Positions 37,801 through 44,208 of a stretch of DNA of 64,000 nucleotides are shown piece by piece. Numbering within the stretch: position 1 is the stretch's first letter; the number at the start of each line of letters is the position of its first letter. Origin of the DNA: Gemmataceae bacterium (GTDB lineage: Bacteria; Planctomycetota; Planctomycetia; Gemmatales; Gemmataceae). Position numbers and translations under genes: made by a program. The notes under the pieces were generated by a model. It had not been told where the DNA came from. It made no database searches and saw only the letters and a list, made by a program, of their open reading frames with translations. The DNA lies in assembly GCA_019694755.1 (NCBI GenBank), contig JAIBBI010000013.1:1-64000 (forward strand), given 5' to 3'.

Positions 37801-39249
37801 CGTCGTGCCGCCGACGATGGAGTCGACGGTCCCGTTGATCAGCGACACGCCGTGCCTGGTGTTGCCGAGCCCGGCCACACCCGAACTGGTCGTGCCGATC
37901 CAATTGCCGCGGGCCGTCAGGTTGGAGACATTGTCGGCGATGATCCCGTCGGTCCCGTTGCCGGCAATGACGTTGTCCGAAACCGTCGCAGAGTCCGCGC
38001 CGGCGAGAAGGTGTATTCCCGCGCCGGTATTGGCCATTTTCGCGGTCCCGGCCGAGTCGACTCCGATCCAGTTTCCCTGAATTGTCGTATTCCTGGCCGT
38101 CAACTCCGCGCGGATGCCCGCTCCGGTGTTGCCCGCGATGATGTTTCTGTCGGAAGTCGCCGACCCGCCGACAATGTTGTCGTTCGAGCGAATCGTGACC
38201 CCGTTGACCCCATTTCCGACCTGACTGCCGCTGGCATTGAGGCCGATCCAGCACCCTGCGACTGTATGCCCGCCCGTACCGCGAAGGGCGATCCCCTCGG
38301 CCGGCGCGTCAAAGATCGCGAGGCCGCGAATCGTCGACTTCGCTCCATTGACCAGAAACGCGGGTGAACCTGCCGGCAAGATGGCACCGTCGATTTCCAC
38401 CCGAGGCGACCCTGCGTACCCGGGTTGGGTCGTTGCGTCGATGATGACAGATTCGGAAATTGTGTAGGTCGCCATCGGGCGGATGTTGCGTATTCCGCCG
38501 CCAGCGATGTTGAATGTGATCGTGTCCAATCCGGCGGTCAGATTGGCGGAGTTGATTGCCGCCGCCAGGCTGCCCGTGCCGGTGGGCGCGTTGCTTGTAA
38601 CAACAAACAACGCCAGATTCCCGCGGTAACTTGCCTGGGCCCAATCGGAAAATGCCACGCGGGAGTCGATAACTCCCGAGGTATACTCAAAGCACCAGTC
38701 ACCGTCGACACCCGTCTTGTTACTGCTACCGGCGACATCCGCGCCGGTGGTCCGATGCAGTCCGTCGAGCAACGCCCGACCGCCCGGCCCCGCTGCCACA
38801 TCGCAGCCGTAAATCAAGAGGTCCGCGCCGGGCGCGAGAGACTTCGCCCACTCCGCCGTCGAGCCCACATCCCCCGCCCCGATCCGGCCGCGACCCAACA
38901 ACAGGCCGCCCGAATCGCCGTGGCTGACGATGTGAATGGCGTCGAGGTCATTGCTCCGCGCGGCGATGGCCGAGATCTGCTCGATGCCGTCGTGTTGTGC
39001 GTCGAGGAAGGCAATGTCGAATCGACGATCAGTCTGCGCGAGGAGGTCGCGGAGCAGGAACTGCGCATCCGTCACCCGCGAGTCGATGACGACGAGCTCG
39101 TGTCGCAGGCCGCCCGCGCTCGGAGTCGAGCGGTCTTCACACGGGACAACCTGAAGCCGGGCCCGACGTCCGAGTCGGGGCGCTTCAATGTTCAGGGAAG
39201 TAGATCGGCCGACGGGCATCGCGGGGAGAGTCTCGAAGGCTCCGCCCAA
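28825..39249 (-). CDS. Giant surface protein: DUF4347, beta-helix, 18 Calx-beta-like tandem repeats, C-terminal membrane anchor
   Basis: A 3,474-residue protein. Residues about 45-215 are a DUF4347 domain (VVIDSRVTDAQFLLRDLLAQ, IHIVSHGDSGGLLLG). Residues about 220-560 form a right-handed parallel beta-helix of pectate-lyase type (repeated NxIxGN turns). Residues about 560-1230 hold beta-sandwich-like regions (GYTENSPGVIIDGTATLTDGD). From about residue 1233, 18 repeats of 113 residues follow; 16 are near-identical (EAGGQATFTVVLTSQPTADV, WNVAQTVTVTGVDDFVADG, TDNDVAG) and resemble Calx-beta domains; the last two have diverged. A Pro/Gly linker and a hydrophobic stretch near residues 3,395-3,435 end in a basic tail. 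No classical signal peptide is visible. The open frame starts at a TTG at 39249; ATG at 39219 (MPVGRSTS) is an alternative. DUF4347 proteins are usually exported adhesin-like proteins; adhesion here is an inference. Confidence 0.9.
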   Translation of the reverse strand: MGGAFETLPAMPVGRSTSLNIEAPRLGRRARLQVVPCEDRSTPSAGGLRHELVVIDSRVTDAQFLLRDLLAQTDRRFDIAFLDAQHDGIEQISAIAARSNDLDAIHIVSHGDSGGLLLGRGRIGAGDVGSTAEWAKSLAPGADLLIYGCDVAAGPGGRALLDGLHRTTGADVAGSSNKTGVDGDWCFEYTSGVIDSRVAFSDWAQASYRGNLALFVVTSNAPTGTGSLAAAINSANLTAGLDTITFNIAGGGIRNIRPMATYTISESVIIDATTQPGYAGSPRVEIDGAILPAGSPAFLVNGAKSTIRGLAIFDAPAEGIALRGTGGHTVAGCWIGLNASGSQVGNGVNGVTIRSNDNIVGGSATSDRNIIAGNTGAGIRAELTARNTTIQGNWIGVDSAGTAKMANTGAGIHLLAGADSATVSDNVIAGNGTDGIIADNVSNLTARGNWIGTTSSGVAGLGNTRHGVSLINGTVDSIVGGTTAGQGNVIAFNGGIGINVIGPNDLTVGIQFLGNSIYSNGGLGIDLDGDGPTANDTGDGDSGANYDKNFPVLVSAVYNGSQITITGNYNSSGSNTYRLEFFVSTSMDVSGYGEGQNYIGSTTVVTDSKGNGTFNLTLPVTISPNSILSATATDTKILSTSEFSQSIAVTQLASIWLSTDGNASVPVTSGGVSWGDSSVVRFGEPNFVLGPSSTSGYFGSILNFNQFAADLKVDINGLDVVRTALTVGKGSSVSLLPGDILFSTRENEVLSGLAVTKRDVVVFRPTVPGDYSSGSFQVLFSNPGGTGNDVRDFALVQEPVIVGGKQLLPGDLIYAMSSATYDKDISLFRPTAAGLATAGTLSVLVDGNGSAGVGNSKHFYGIELITRPMIVGGVTLVPGQILASLHGPDVIGTNGLAVDEYDIFILDVTATGAGTSSATATMLFNGSMVGLSSGGERLDAIALSVGLPPILTMSTGTIGYTENSPGVIIDGTATLTDGDQSNYSGATLTVDFAAGGLAEDLLAIRNQGTGAGQVGVSGSIVTWGGVAIGTFSGGTGSTPLVVSFNNNSSVAAVQAVIRNLTYRNLSEAPDTTVRTVRVVVNDSSAGASSPGIQNIAVTAVNDAPVITVPGSQGVRDGSSLVFSSGTGNAIVVSDVDAGSGIMQVSLTASGGTLTLSGTIGLSFTVGDGMANSLMTFRGTVADINAALNGMSFVAPTNTVGGGTVTVQVDDLANSGNGGALTDSKAIGVSVWGAVVSPTTGLTTTEAGGTAVFSVRLRSAPAGNVTIPLSVSQPGEASLSVSSLTFTAANWNVAQTVTVTGVNDFVADGNIGYTIILGAATSVDVNYSGYDASDVSGINTDNDSAGIVVTPTTGLVTTEAGGKATFTVVLTSQPTATVTIPVSVSNPGEGTVTVSSLTFTAANWNVAQTVTVTGVDDFVADGAIGYTVVLAAATSGDAKYNGRDASDVSVTNADNDVAGVVVTPTSGLTTTEAGGQATFTVVLTSQPTADVVIPVAVSNPGEGTVSVTSLTFTTANWNLAQTVTVTGVDDFVADGNVSYTIVLGAATSGDAKYNGRDASDVSVTNTDNDVAGIVVTPTSGLTTSEAGGQATFMVVLTSQPTADVVIPVSVSNPGEGTVSVTSLTFTVANWIVAQTVTVTGVDDFVADGNVGYTVVLAPATSADGKYNGRDASDVGVTNTDNDVAGIVVTPTSGLTTSEAGGQAAFTVVLTSQPTADVVIPVSVSNPGEGTVTVSSLTFTAANWNVAQTVTVTGVDDFVADGNVGYMVVLGAATSTDGNYSGYDSSDVGVTNTDNDVAGIVVTPTSGLTTSEAGGQATFTVVLTSQPTADVVIPVSVSNPGEGTVSVTSLTFTAANWNVAQTVTVTGVDDFVADGDIGYTVVVGAASSADGKYNGRDASDVSVTNADNDVAGVVVTPTSGLTTSEAGGQATFTIVLTSQPTADVVIPVAVSNPGEGTVTVSSLTFTAANWNVAQTVTVTGVDDFVADGAIGYTVVLAPATSGDAKYNGRDASDVGVTNTDNDVAGIVVTPTSGLTTSEAGGQATFTVVLTSQPTATVTIPVSVSNPGEGTVSVTSLTFTVANWNVAQTVTVTGVDDFVADGNVGYTVVLAPATSADGKYNGRDASDVIVTNTDNDVAGIVVTPPSGLTTSETGGQATFTVVLTSQPTADVVIPVSVSNPGEGTVTVSSLTFTAANWNVAQTVTVTGVDDFVADGDIGYTVVVGAASSADGKYNGRDASDVGVTNTDNDVAGIVVTPTSGLTTSEAGGQATFTVVLTSQPTADVVIPVAVSNPGEGTVTVSSLTFTAANWNVAQTVTVTGVDDFVADGDIGYTVVLAAATSADGKYNGRDASDVSVTNTDNDVAGIVVTPTTGLVTTEAGGQATFTIVLTSQPTADVVIPVSVSSPGEGSVTVNSLTFTAANWNVAQTVTVTGVDDFVADGNVGYTIVLGAATSADGNYSGYDASDVGVTNTDNDVAGIVVTPTTGLITSEAGGQATFTVVLTSQPTADVVIPVAVSNPGEGSVTVNSLTFTAANWNVAQTVTVTGVDDFVADGNVGYTVVLAPATSADGKYNGRDASDVGVTNTDNDVAGIVVTPTTGLTTSEAGGQATFTVVLTSQPTVDVVIPVSVSNPGEGSVTVSSLTFTAANWNVAQTVTVTGVDDFVADGDIGYTVVVGAASSADGKYTGRDASDVGVTNTDNDVAGIVVTPTTGLVTTEAGGQATFTIVLTSQPTADVVIPVSVSSPGEGSVTVNSLTFTAANWNVAQTVTVTGVDDFVADGNVGYTIVLGAATSADGNYSGYDASDVGVTNTDNDVAGIVVTPTTGLITSEAGGQATFTVVLTSQPTADVVIPVAVSNPGEGTVSVTSLTFTTANWNLAQTVTVTGVDDFVADGDIGYTVVLAPATSADGKYNGRDASDIGVTNTDNDVAGIVVTPTNSLVTTEAGGNANFTVVLTSQPTANVVIPLSVSKTTEGTISVTSLTFTAANWNVAQTVTVTGVDDFVADGDIGYTVFLAAATSADSRYDRRDAVDVALSNHDNDHAAIIVTLTSSPFTSEAGGTAQFSLVLSSQPLGEVVIPVISTRPSEGSVDVTRLTFTSLDWNISQFVTVRGVDDKVADGNQAYLVQSGIARSLDAGYDGLQGADVALVNLDNDVAGVLIDTVGGTVVDPVTGTARVVVSLTSEPAASVVIEIVSANPREVAVDPTFITFGVSDWSVGHEVILRGVSSGQLSGDFLTRIEFLVSSADSSYDGRNLSTTARTTYHPPPASDAISPPFNPVRLMFGTGQNGAGVPESGIPSNPVVGRSDGDGTRLPSGGGGGEEMEAALALAANEAKAATAPNQSFVSAAQRLAGVETPRAASAFLAAATRSLVVPGSIVIPYAPPETYERLDQELAAEKVARASSVKLTLGTVVIASAGCVLWSLRGAAWLLSATVSAAPAWTVLDPLALLNAKRRARSRSAPDDDGESLADLAHSALT
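30689..31178 (-). repeat. 490-base exact direct repeat, copy A (second copy at 31706-32195)
   Basis: Compared base by base, 30689-31178 and 31706-32195 are identical; they differ immediately outside. The offset is 1,017 bases, exactly three 339-base units. It carries most of unit 14 plus part of unit 15, and copy B carries the corresponding parts of units 11 and 12. Neighbouring units differ from each other by several per cent, so this is a recent three-unit duplication or a gene-conversion tract. Confidence 0.85.
31706..32195 (-). repeat. 490-base exact direct repeat, copy B
   Basis: Partner of the tract at 30689-31178, in the same orientation and the same reading frame of the giant gene. 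Confidence 0.85.
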
Positions 39250-39403
39250 GCCGCAATCCGGTTGCCAGGCTCCGTCCGGCTGTGAGATTTACGGGGAGAC
39301 GGAAATTCGGGCTGCTAGAACGTAGGTCACAGGCCCTGCGGGGTCAAACCGCTCGTGCATACCGAATTCGCGGAAAAATCCGCCCGGCACCAAAAAGCGC
39401 ACT

Positions 39404-40846
39404 ATGGTTGTTCGTTCGCCTCCGGTGTGCCCCCCGAGCCTCCCCCTGGTCATCCCGACATTGATGAGTGCTCCCCCGGCCCCCGTCCGGCCACCCGAAT
39501 CACTGCCCGAATCGGCCATCACTCGGGCCGACCAGCGGCTGCTCCGCGTGCTCGCCGAACAAGGCGTCAGCCCGCAGGAACTGGCGACGCTTGAGCGCCA
39601 CTGGCGTACCGATCGCAAGCCGGACGAACCGCTCGCCGAGTTTCTCGTGCGCCAGCGGGTCCTCCGCGACGCGGCCCCGGCGGTTCTCGCGATGAACTGG
39701 GGCGACGACCTACTCCATTCCGGCTCCAGCGATCTGATTCGCCCCGCCGGCGTGGAACTTCTCCGGCAATACCTCGGCGGCCCGCCGCACATCAGTATTG
39801 ATCGCCCGACGCCGATCCCGGAAGTGCCGCTCCGCGGTCTGACCATCCCGGCCGCCTCGGTATCGGCCATGGAAACACCCGTCACCCGAAAATCGCGCCC
39901 CGTGTTTCAACTGCCAAGCGAGCCCGTCGCTCCGCCGCCCCCGGCCGCTCCGGCAAGCTGCGAGCTGACGAGCGGCCAGTCGCTCGGCCGATGCCTCATC
40001 ACGGGCCGCATCGCCGAGGGGTCGTACGGCGTCGTCTACCGTGCGCTCCATCGCACTTTGAACATCCCCGTCGCGGTCAAGGTCCTGCACCCTGACCTTC
40101 TCGAAGGCGACTCCAAGGCCGCCCAGCAGTTCCGCACCGAAGCAATGCTGCTGGCCCGGCTGAATCATCCGAATATCGTCCGCCTGTGGGATTTCGACGA
40201 CACCGTCGTCCCACCCTACCTCGTTCTCGAATTCATCGAAGGCTCCTCGGTCTCCGAAGTCATCCAGAAACGCGGGGTCATTCGCCTAGACCTGGCCATG
40301 CGGATCACGCTTCAGGTCATCGACGGCCTGGAGGCTGCCCACCACCTCGGGATCGTTCACCGCGACGTCAAGCCGGCCAATATGCTGCTCACCCGCGATG
40401 AGAGGGCCAAAATCGCGGACCTGGGTCTGGCAACGGTCGCCGACCTGGGCCGGCAACTCGGGCACATGCCCACCGGCGCGACGCCCATGGCCGGCACCGT
40501 CGCGTACCTCGCTCCCGAACAGGCCAGTAACCCGGGGATTCTGGACCACCGATCCGACATCTATTCCCTCGGCGCGAGCTTTTACCACATGGTGACCGGG
40601 CGATTGCCGTTTACGGGTAAGTCGTCGCTCGAGGTTCTCCTAAAACACGCACGCGAAACGCTCACGCCGCCCGTGTCCATCGTCCCCGAACTCGATCGCC
40701 GGATCAACGACATCATCATGCGCATGATGGCGAAGAATCCCGCAGACCGATTCCGCAATTACGACGATCTCCGCGACGCGATTATTGATGCCGACATCGA
40801 AATGCAGTCGCACCTCACCGGCGTCGAGCCTCCTGCGCGGCGTTGA
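39404..40846 (+). CDS. Ser/Thr protein kinase with N-terminal regulatory extension
   Basis: A soluble kinase of 480 residues. Residues 1-190 are a planctomycete-type Pro-rich extension with a helical segment (ADQRLLRVLAEQGVSPQELA). The kinase domain, about 200-465, has the Gly loop GRIAEGSYGVVYRA, VAVKVLHPD with the ATP-binding Lys, HRDVKPANMLL as catalytic loop, DLG in place of DFG (KIADLGLATV) and APEQ with a downstream DIYSLGASFYHM. There is no TM helix or C-terminal sensor, so it is likely cytosolic. It diverges from the giant surface-protein gene across about 155 bases. The next gene downstream is a sigma factor 109 bases away. Confidence 0.93.
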   Translation: MVVRSPPVCPPSLPLVIPTLMSAPPAPVRPPESLPESAITRADQRLLRVLAEQGVSPQELATLERHWRTDRKPDEPLAEFLVRQRVLRDAAPAVLAMNWGDDLLHSGSSDLIRPAGVELLRQYLGGPPHISIDRPTPIPEVPLRGLTIPAASVSAMETPVTRKSRPVFQLPSEPVAPPPPAAPASCELTSGQSLGRCLITGRIAEGSYGVVYRALHRTLNIPVAVKVLHPDLLEGDSKAAQQFRTEAMLLARLNHPNIVRLWDFDDTVVPPYLVLEFIEGSSVSEVIQKRGVIRLDLAMRITLQVIDGLEAAHHLGIVHRDVKPANMLLTRDERAKIADLGLATVADLGRQLGHMPTGATPMAGTVAYLAPEQASNPGILDHRSDIYSLGASFYHMVTGRLPFTGKSSLEVLLKHARETLTPPVSIVPELDRRINDIIMRMMAKNPADRFRNYDDLRDAIIDADIEMQSHLTGVEPPARR

Positions 40847-40955
40847 TTTCCTGTTCCGCGAGTCCCCTCGCCTCACCTCTCGACCGAATTGACGGAAAAA
40901 ATCCGTACCGTTAGACTTGAGTGAGGCCTTTTTTCATCCCCACGGGGCTACAGGG

Positions 40956-41594
40956 GTGACCGCCGCCGCCCGAGACACCGAGAAATGGCTGCTGGCCGCA
41001 CGGTCGGGCAACCCGGATGCCGTGGGTCTGGCCCTCGAATCGTGCCGGAATTACCTGCTGCTGATCGCGGAACGGGAGATCTCGCCCCGCCTGAAAGCCA
41101 AGGGCGGCGCGTCCGATGTGGTTCAGCAGACGTTTCTGGAGGCCCATCAGGCGTTTGAGCGGTTTCAGGGCGACACGGAGCAGGAACTTCTGGCTTGGCT
41201 TCGCCGGATGCTCCTGAACAACGTGGCGAACTTCCGCCGGCACTATGACGGGACCGACAAGCGGCGGACCGATCGGGAAATCCCGATGGACGCCGGAAAC
41301 TCACAGGGCGGCGGCAACTCGTGGATTCCGTCCGGCGGGCTTACCCCCAGCCGCGAGTTGATGGTCGACGAACGCGACGCCCAGCTGAATGCCGCGATCG
41401 CCCGACTTCCTGAAGACTACCAGCAGGTCCTCCGCCTGCGCTACCGTGAGGACTGCTCGTTCGACGACATTGCGGTCACGATGAACCGCACGGCCAACGC
41501 GGTTCGCAAGCTCTGGGCTCGTGCCGTCGAACGCCTGCAGCAGGAACTGGAAATGCCTCATGACCCGGGATCCGAAACCACTCGTGACGGATGA
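40956..41594 (+). CDS. ECF-like sigma-70 family RNA polymerase sigma factor, paired with a Ser/Thr kinase
   Basis: A small sigma factor of about 212 residues. Region 2 includes KGGASDVVQQTFLEAHQAFERFQG and LLAWLRRMLLNNVANFRRHY (the -10-recognising helix). Region 4 includes LPEDYQQVLRLRYREDCSFDDIAVTM and RTANAVRKLWARAVERLQ (helix-turn-helix for the -35 element). It is of the planctomycete type that lacks a classical anti-sigma factor and sits beside a kinase. The start is uncertain: GTG at 40956 with GGGG/AGGG upstream, or TTG at 40917. Its 3' end overlaps the kinase gene by 35 bases, so the two are translationally coupled. Control of the sigma factor by the kinase is known in some systems and is inferred here. 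Confidence 0.9.
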   Translation: MTAAARDTEKWLLAARSGNPDAVGLALESCRNYLLLIAEREISPRLKAKGGASDVVQQTFLEAHQAFERFQGDTEQELLAWLRRMLLNNVANFRRHYDGTDKRRTDREIPMDAGNSQGGGNSWIPSGGLTPSRELMVDERDAQLNAAIARLPEDYQQVLRLRYREDCSFDDIAVTMNRTANAVRKLWARAVERLQQELEMPHDPGSETTRDG

Positions 41595-44079
41595 CGACTT
41601 CGCCGACCGCCTGGCAGCACTCGACGATGCTATCGCCGACGGTAACTCAGCCGGCAACTCCTCCGACGCCACCCTCCCACCCGAACTTCAGCAGCGGCTC
41701 CAGCGCGGCTTCGCCGCACTTCAGCGACTCCGGCAGGCTCGCCCCGTTTCGCGTCCGTCGACCTTGCACGTGCAAGACGGCGCAACGATGGGCGGCGTGT
41801 CGGCCGGCCCCCTGCCGTTTACCCTCGGCCGATTCGAGGTCCTTCGCGAACTCGGTCGCGGCGGGTTCGGAATCGTTTTCCTGGTCCGCGACCCCAAACT
41901 GAATCGTGAAGTCGCGCTGAAAGTACCGCACGCCTCGGCTCTGATGAACGGCACGCTCCGCGAGCGCTTCCGTCGCGAGGCCCAAACCGCGGCCGGGCTC
42001 ACGCACCCCAATCTCGTCCCGGTCTACGAGGTCGACGAACAAGGGCCGCTCGTCGCCATCGTCTCCGCATACTGCCCCGGCCCTACGCTCGCCGAATGGC
42101 TGGCCCGTCAGACCTCCCCGCCGGCCACGCGGGAGGTGGCGGAACTCGTGGCCACGCTGGCGAACGCCATCGAGTATGCCCACCGCCGGGGGATTGTCCA
42201 TCGCGATCTGAAGCCCGCCAATGTCATCCTGACATTGCCGGACGTGGATAATCGGCACAGCGGCTCCACCGCGCTCGGTCGCTGGCAGCCCAGAATCACT
42301 GACTTTGGCCTGGCACAACTCACCGAGGACGCCGGCGACCTGACACAGTCCGGGGCCATCCTCGGCACGCCAGCGTACATGGCTCCGGAACAAGCCCGCG
42401 GCAAAGGCGCGGCCGCGGTCGGCCCTGCCGCCGACATTTACTCACTCGGCGCAATTCTTTACGAGTCGCTGACGGGCCGGCCGCCGTTCCGCGGTGAGAC
42501 GGACCTCGAAACGCTGCAACTCGTCGCCCAACACGAGCCCGTCCCGCCGCGGAGACTCCGCCCCCGCCTGCCGCGTGATTTGGAGACGATCTGTCTCAAA
42601 TGTCTGGAGAAGAATCCGGCCGACCGGTATCAGACCTGTGCCGGCCTCGAAGAAGACCTTCGCCGTTTTCTAGACGGTCGGCCGACGATCGCCAGGCCGG
42701 TTAGCCTGCCCGGACGCGTTCGCCGCTGGTGTGCCCGCAAGCCCATGGTTGCTGCGCTGACGGCCGGTCTGATCGCGGCGATCGCCCTCGGTGCCGCGGG
42801 CGTGGGCCGGGAATACCGCCGGGCCGAGTGTCAGCGCGACGCGGCCGTCGCCTCCAGCGAACGGTCCAATCGCTTGCTGGAATCGGCTCGCAAGTCCATT
42901 GGCGAGATGGTCGGACTGGGGCACACGCTGGTTCACGATGCCGCGACCGTCCCTCAGGGGATCGAGGTCCTCGAAACCGGCCGAAGGTACTACCAGCAAT
43001 TGTTGATCGAACAACCCGACGACATCGAACTCCGCCAGCAGGCCATCGTTATCTGTCGACGGCTCGGGATGCTGTATTTTGAACAGCCCCAGCTCGAGAA
43101 AGCGGACAGCGCATGGTCGGAAGCCAATCGTATGGCGATGGTGCTTGTCAACGGCCCGGACGGCGCGAATCACCGTCAGGAATACGTCGACTTCGTGATC
43201 AACTGGATGGAAAATCTCCACTTCTCCGGTCAATGGCAGCGATCGCTGGAAGTGACGGCCGAAGCCGCGACGATGACCGCCGATGATTATGCTTCCCACC
43301 CGACCGAACCTTCGGCTGCGTGGAAGTACTACGGCGTGCGCCTTTTCCGCGGCATGGCGCAACGGAAACTCGGGCAGTTCGACGAAGGGCAGAAATCGCT
43401 CACGGCCGCGCTCGAAGCCCTTCGCGCGAACTATGACGCGATCGGCTCTCCCGACGTCGTCCTCGCCGAGACCAACTGCCTGAACCATCTGGCCGGTATC
43501 GCCCGAGAACGTGGTAGATTGGAAGAGGCATTGCAGTTGGCCTTGGAAAGCAACGCCGTATGCCAACGGGCTCGGGAGCAGAAGCCTGACGAAATCCGCC
43601 TGATCCGCGCACAGGCCCGATGTGAGGATGTGCTGGGGCAGGTCCGCTTCAGTCGCGGCGAGTGGTCAGCCGCTGTTGACCTGCTGCGATCGTCCAATCA
43701 GATGCTGATCCAGCATCAAAAAGAGCTGTGGTTCACGCCCGGCGTGTACGTCGAGATTGCCGCCAACACGCTGTTGATTGGCGACGCTCTCGCCAGGCTG
43801 GGCCGACCCAACGACGACCTGCAGGATCTGATCGACCTTTCCCGCCTCCCGCCGCCGGGCAACCGCCCGGGCCGGATCGAGGCGCACCCGGCCGACGTGC
43901 TGATGGGGCTGGTCCGCCTGACCCGCCGGCACCTCGACGCCGGGCGTGCCGAGGACGCGGCCCTGGCACACCTGGACGCGACCCGCCGGATGGCCAAAGT
44001 CGCGGTCCGAACGCCCGAGCACGACCGGATCGACGGGATTCTCAAAGAGTTGTCCGGGGTGGTGATCCCGCTGCCGTAG
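41560..44079 (+). CDS. Ser/Thr protein kinase with TM helix and TPR-like C-terminal region
   Basis: A membrane kinase of 839 residues. The kinase domain covers about residues 85-370: ELGRGGFGIVFLVRD, VALKVPHAS, HRDLKPANVIL, ITDFGLAQL, APEQ and DIYSLGAILYE. A proline-rich juxtamembrane segment leads to a TM helix at about 400-420 (MVAALTAGLIAAIALGAAGV). The rest, about 425-839, is alpha-helical with tetratricopeptide-like pairs (RYYQQLLIEQPDDIELRQQ, GQFDEGQKSLTAALEALR), presumably extracytoplasmic and sensing. I chose the ATG at 41560 (MTRDPKPL); the upstream ATG at 41521 lies in the sigma gene's coding overlap. A weak terminator follows the stop. Confidence 0.93.
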   Translation: MTRDPKPLVTDDDFADRLAALDDAIADGNSAGNSSDATLPPELQQRLQRGFAALQRLRQARPVSRPSTLHVQDGATMGGVSAGPLPFTLGRFEVLRELGRGGFGIVFLVRDPKLNREVALKVPHASALMNGTLRERFRREAQTAAGLTHPNLVPVYEVDEQGPLVAIVSAYCPGPTLAEWLARQTSPPATREVAELVATLANAIEYAHRRGIVHRDLKPANVILTLPDVDNRHSGSTALGRWQPRITDFGLAQLTEDAGDLTQSGAILGTPAYMAPEQARGKGAAAVGPAADIYSLGAILYESLTGRPPFRGETDLETLQLVAQHEPVPPRRLRPRLPRDLETICLKCLEKNPADRYQTCAGLEEDLRRFLDGRPTIARPVSLPGRVRRWCARKPMVAALTAGLIAAIALGAAGVGREYRRAECQRDAAVASSERSNRLLESARKSIGEMVGLGHTLVHDAATVPQGIEVLETGRRYYQQLLIEQPDDIELRQQAIVICRRLGMLYFEQPQLEKADSAWSEANRMAMVLVNGPDGANHRQEYVDFVINWMENLHFSGQWQRSLEVTAEAATMTADDYASHPTEPSAAWKYYGVRLFRGMAQRKLGQFDEGQKSLTAALEALRANYDAIGSPDVVLAETNCLNHLAGIARERGRLEEALQLALESNAVCQRAREQKPDEIRLIRAQARCEDVLGQVRFSRGEWSAAVDLLRSSNQMLIQHQKELWFTPGVYVEIAANTLLIGDALARLGRPNDDLQDLIDLSRLPPPGNRPGRIEAHPADVLMGLVRLTRRHLDAGRAEDAALAHLDATRRMAKVAVRTPEHDRIDGILKELSGVVIPLP

Positions 44080-44082
44080 TTG

Positions 44083-44106
44083 AGCTGGCCGAAACCGGCT
44101 GTTTTT
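44083..44106 (+). terminator. Weak intrinsic terminator after the kinase gene
   Basis: AGCTGG pairs with CCGGCT (one G-T pair) around the loop CCGAAA, and a run of five T follows at 44102-44106. It is placed three bases after the kinase stop and before rpsA, so it would separate the sigma/kinase operon from the ribosomal protein gene. The six-pair stem is short. Confidence 0.5.
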
Positions 44107-44208
44107 CCTATCCTTTTCTGTTCCTGCGGTGTAGGCAGGCCGCGCAGTCGGCCGGCCGCGGGTTCGCGTCCTTACTCCCGCCTGGGTGCGGGTCATCACC
44201 ACACTCCT

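Noticed and set aside
42525-42535. GTCGCCCAACACGAG, similar to the conserved hairpin loop
   Set aside because: It lies in a kinase coding region, lacks flanking complementary arms and matches only part of the loop.
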